A stretch of 12,753 bases of DNA from CAYLNM01 sp964385045. GTDB taxonomy: Bacteria > Planctomycetota > Phycisphaerae > Phycisphaerales > SM1A02. Shown piece by piece: positions 11,511 to 12,753 of the stretch. Under the pieces are notes generated by a model. It had not been told where the DNA came from. It did not search any database and saw only the letters and a program-made list of their open reading frames with translations. The stretch lies in NCBI GenBank assembly GCA_964385045.1, contig CAYLNM010000127.1:1-12753 (forward strand), read 5' to 3'. Each line of letters opens with the position of its first letter. The stretch's first letter is position 1. The position numbers and the translations under genes were made by a program.

Positions 11511-12698
11511 TCAGACCGCGTCCAGCGCCCGCTCGAGGTCCGCGAGCAGGTCGTCGGCCGACTCCACGCCGACGCTCAGCCGCACCAGCGTGTCGTCGAT
11601 CCCGAGGGTCGCGCGGTGCTCGGCCGGGACCGAGGCGTGGGTCATGATCGCGGGATGCTCGATCAGGCTCTCGACGCCGCCGAGGCTCTCGGCGAGGGCG
11701 AAGACCCGCACCGACTCGAGGAACCGCCGGCTCTCGGCGAGCCCGCCCGCGAGGTGGATGGTGATCATGCCGCCGGGGCCGGACATCTGCCGGCCCACGA
11801 GGGCGTGCTGCGGGTGGCCGGCGAGTCCCGGGAACGTGACCCGGTCGACCTTCGGGTGCTGCTCGAGCCACGTCGCGATGCGGGACGCGCTCGCCTGCGT
11901 CCGCTCCATGCGGACGGCCAGCGTCTTGACGCCGCGGAGGGTGAGGTACGCGTCGAAGGGCCCCATGACGGCTCCGACCGCGTTCTGCAGGAACCGCAGC
12001 CGCTCGGCGAGCTCGGGCCGGTTCGTCACCAGCACGCCGCCGACCACGTCGCTGTGGCCGCCGAGGTACTTCGTCGACGAGTGCATCACCATGTCGAAGC
12101 CGTGCTCGAGCGGCCGCTGGATCATCGGGGTGGCGAAGGTGTTGTCGCACACGGTCAGGATCCCGCGCTCGGCCGCGAGGGCCGCCACCGCGGCGAGGTC
12201 GACCATCTTGAGCGTGGGGTTGGTCGGGGTCTCGACCCAGATCATGCGGGTGCGATCGGTGATCGCGTCGGCCACCCGCTGCGGGTCGGTCATGTCGACG
12301 TAGGTCACCTTCAGGCCCGCCGATCGCTCCTTCACCTGCGAGAAGAGTCGGTGGGTGCCGCCGTAGAGGTCGTCCATCGCCAGCACCTCGTCGCCCGAGT
12401 CGAGCAGGTCGAGCGCGGTGGCGATCGCGGCGAGGCCGGAGGCGAAGGCGAAGCCGCCCCGGGTGACGTCCACGTCCTCGTCGATCCCGCTGCCCTCGAG
12501 CGACGCGATGCACCGCTCCCAGGCGTAGCGCGTGGGGTTGTGGCTGCGGGAGTACTCGAAGCCCGCGTGCTCGCCCGGCGAGGCCTGGGCGTAGGTCGAG
12601 CTGAGCGAGATCGGCGGCATCACCGCCCCGGTGACGGGGTCGGGACGCTGGCCGCCGTGAATGCAGAGGCTGTCGAGCGAGAGGTCGAGGTCGGCCAT
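11511..12698 (-). CDS. metB: Cystathionine gamma-synthase/lyase family PLP enzyme
   Basis: 395 residues, full length for the Cys/Met metabolism PLP family. Features: HGGQRPDPVTGAVMPPI (14-30), YSRSHNPTR (49-57), FASGLAA (85-91), DDLYGGTHRLF with Tyr112 (109-119), ETPTNP (156-161), CDNTFATP with Asp185 (184-191), and HSSTKYLGGHSD with the PLP lysine Lys210 (206-217). The C-terminal half has ESLGGVESLIEHPAIMTH and LVRLSVGVE with the substrate-binding Arg373. LGGVES (not WGGxES) argues against a cystathionine beta-lyase. It would make or cleave cystathionine in methionine/cysteine metabolism; synthase and lyase cannot be told apart with confidence here. The start at 12698 gives the normal N-terminus but has no Shine-Dalgarno sequence. 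Confidence 0.9.
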   Translation of the reverse strand: MADLDLSLDSLCIHGGQRPDPVTGAVMPPISLSSTYAQASPGEHAGFEYSRSHNPTRYAWERCIASLEGSGIDEDVDVTRGGFAFASGLAAIATALDLLDSGDEVLAMDDLYGGTHRLFSQVKERSAGLKVTYVDMTDPQRVADAITDRTRMIWVETPTNPTLKMVDLAAVAALAAERGILTVCDNTFATPMIQRPLEHGFDMVMHSSTKYLGGHSDVVGGVLVTNRPELAERLRFLQNAVGAVMGPFDAYLTLRGVKTLAVRMERTQASASRIATWLEQHPKVDRVTFPGLAGHPQHALVGRQMSGPGGMITIHLAGGLAESRRFLESVRVFALAESLGGVESLIEHPAIMTHASVPAEHRATLGIDDTLVRLSVGVESADDLLADLERALDAV

Positions 12699-12726
12699 GG
12701 GGCGGGGGGCTCGCGGGGAGGGACGT

Positions 12727-12750
12727 CGCCCGCCGGCGGGACGGCGGGCG
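12727..12750. repeat. Inverted repeat upstream of the gamma-synthase gene
   Basis: CGCCCGCC (12727-12734) pairs with GGCGGGCG (12743-12750) around an 8-nt loop, 28 nt before the - strand start codon and at the window edge. It may be a leader hairpin or the terminator of a gene beyond the window. No SAM riboswitch core could be recognised in the 55 nt available. Confidence 0.35.
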
Positions 12751-12753
12751 GAA

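Noticed and set aside
9706..12303. An 865-codon open frame on the + strand
   Set aside because: It overlaps the small membrane gene and runs antisense to pgi and the gamma-synthase gene, both of which have clear catalytic motifs.
10012..12513. Extended pgi reading frame of 833 codons
   Set aside because: The first 365 codons run through the gamma-synthase gene in another frame and are Arg-rich noise; pgi starts at 11418 with the family N-terminus.

Overview
The window is about 12.75 kb of very GC-rich DNA. The left three quarters (1 to about 9700) is a late flagellar gene cluster on the + strand. The right quarter carries two metabolic genes on the - strand. The flagellin, hook-protein and CsrA/FliW sequences, the heavy use of GC-ending codons and the style of the flagellins (a central domain with GRD...ING and ITGGG motifs) suggest a flagellated planctomycete, perhaps of the Phycisphaerae. 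That placement is an inference from memory of the families, not a database result.

Layout, + strand: C-terminal part of a FlgJ-type rod-binding protein (to 473); FlgN-like chaperone (466-1194, overlapping the previous stop); flgK, hook-filament junction protein 1 (1214-2908); flgL, junction protein 2, unusually long (2966-4942); fliW (5063-5509); csrA (5638-5949); flagellin 1 (6070-7554); a 582-bp structured gap; flagellin 2 (8137-9606); a clear intrinsic terminator (9669-9703); and a 57-residue small membrane protein (9767-9940). A G-run-rich convergent gap follows. On the - strand, pgi (10012-11418) lies downstream of a cystathionine gamma-synthase/lyase gene (11511-12698).

How the genes work together: FlgN chaperones FlgK and FlgL, which cap the hook and form the seat for the filament made from the two flagellins. 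FliW and CsrA form the known partner-switch in which CsrA represses flagellin translation, FliW sequesters CsrA, and excess flagellin titrates FliW.

The most striking observation is that the RNA side of this switch seems to be readable here. Three separate hairpins, one over the Shine-Dalgarno sequence of flagellin 1, one over that of flagellin 2 and one about 175 nt upstream in the flagellin 2 leader, present an ACGGA(G) loop on stems of quite different sequence. This is the hallmark of CsrA sites. The gap before flagellin 2 also holds a sigma-28-like promoter and several further stem-loops, so flagellin 2 probably has its own promoter and a roughly 230-nt structured leader.
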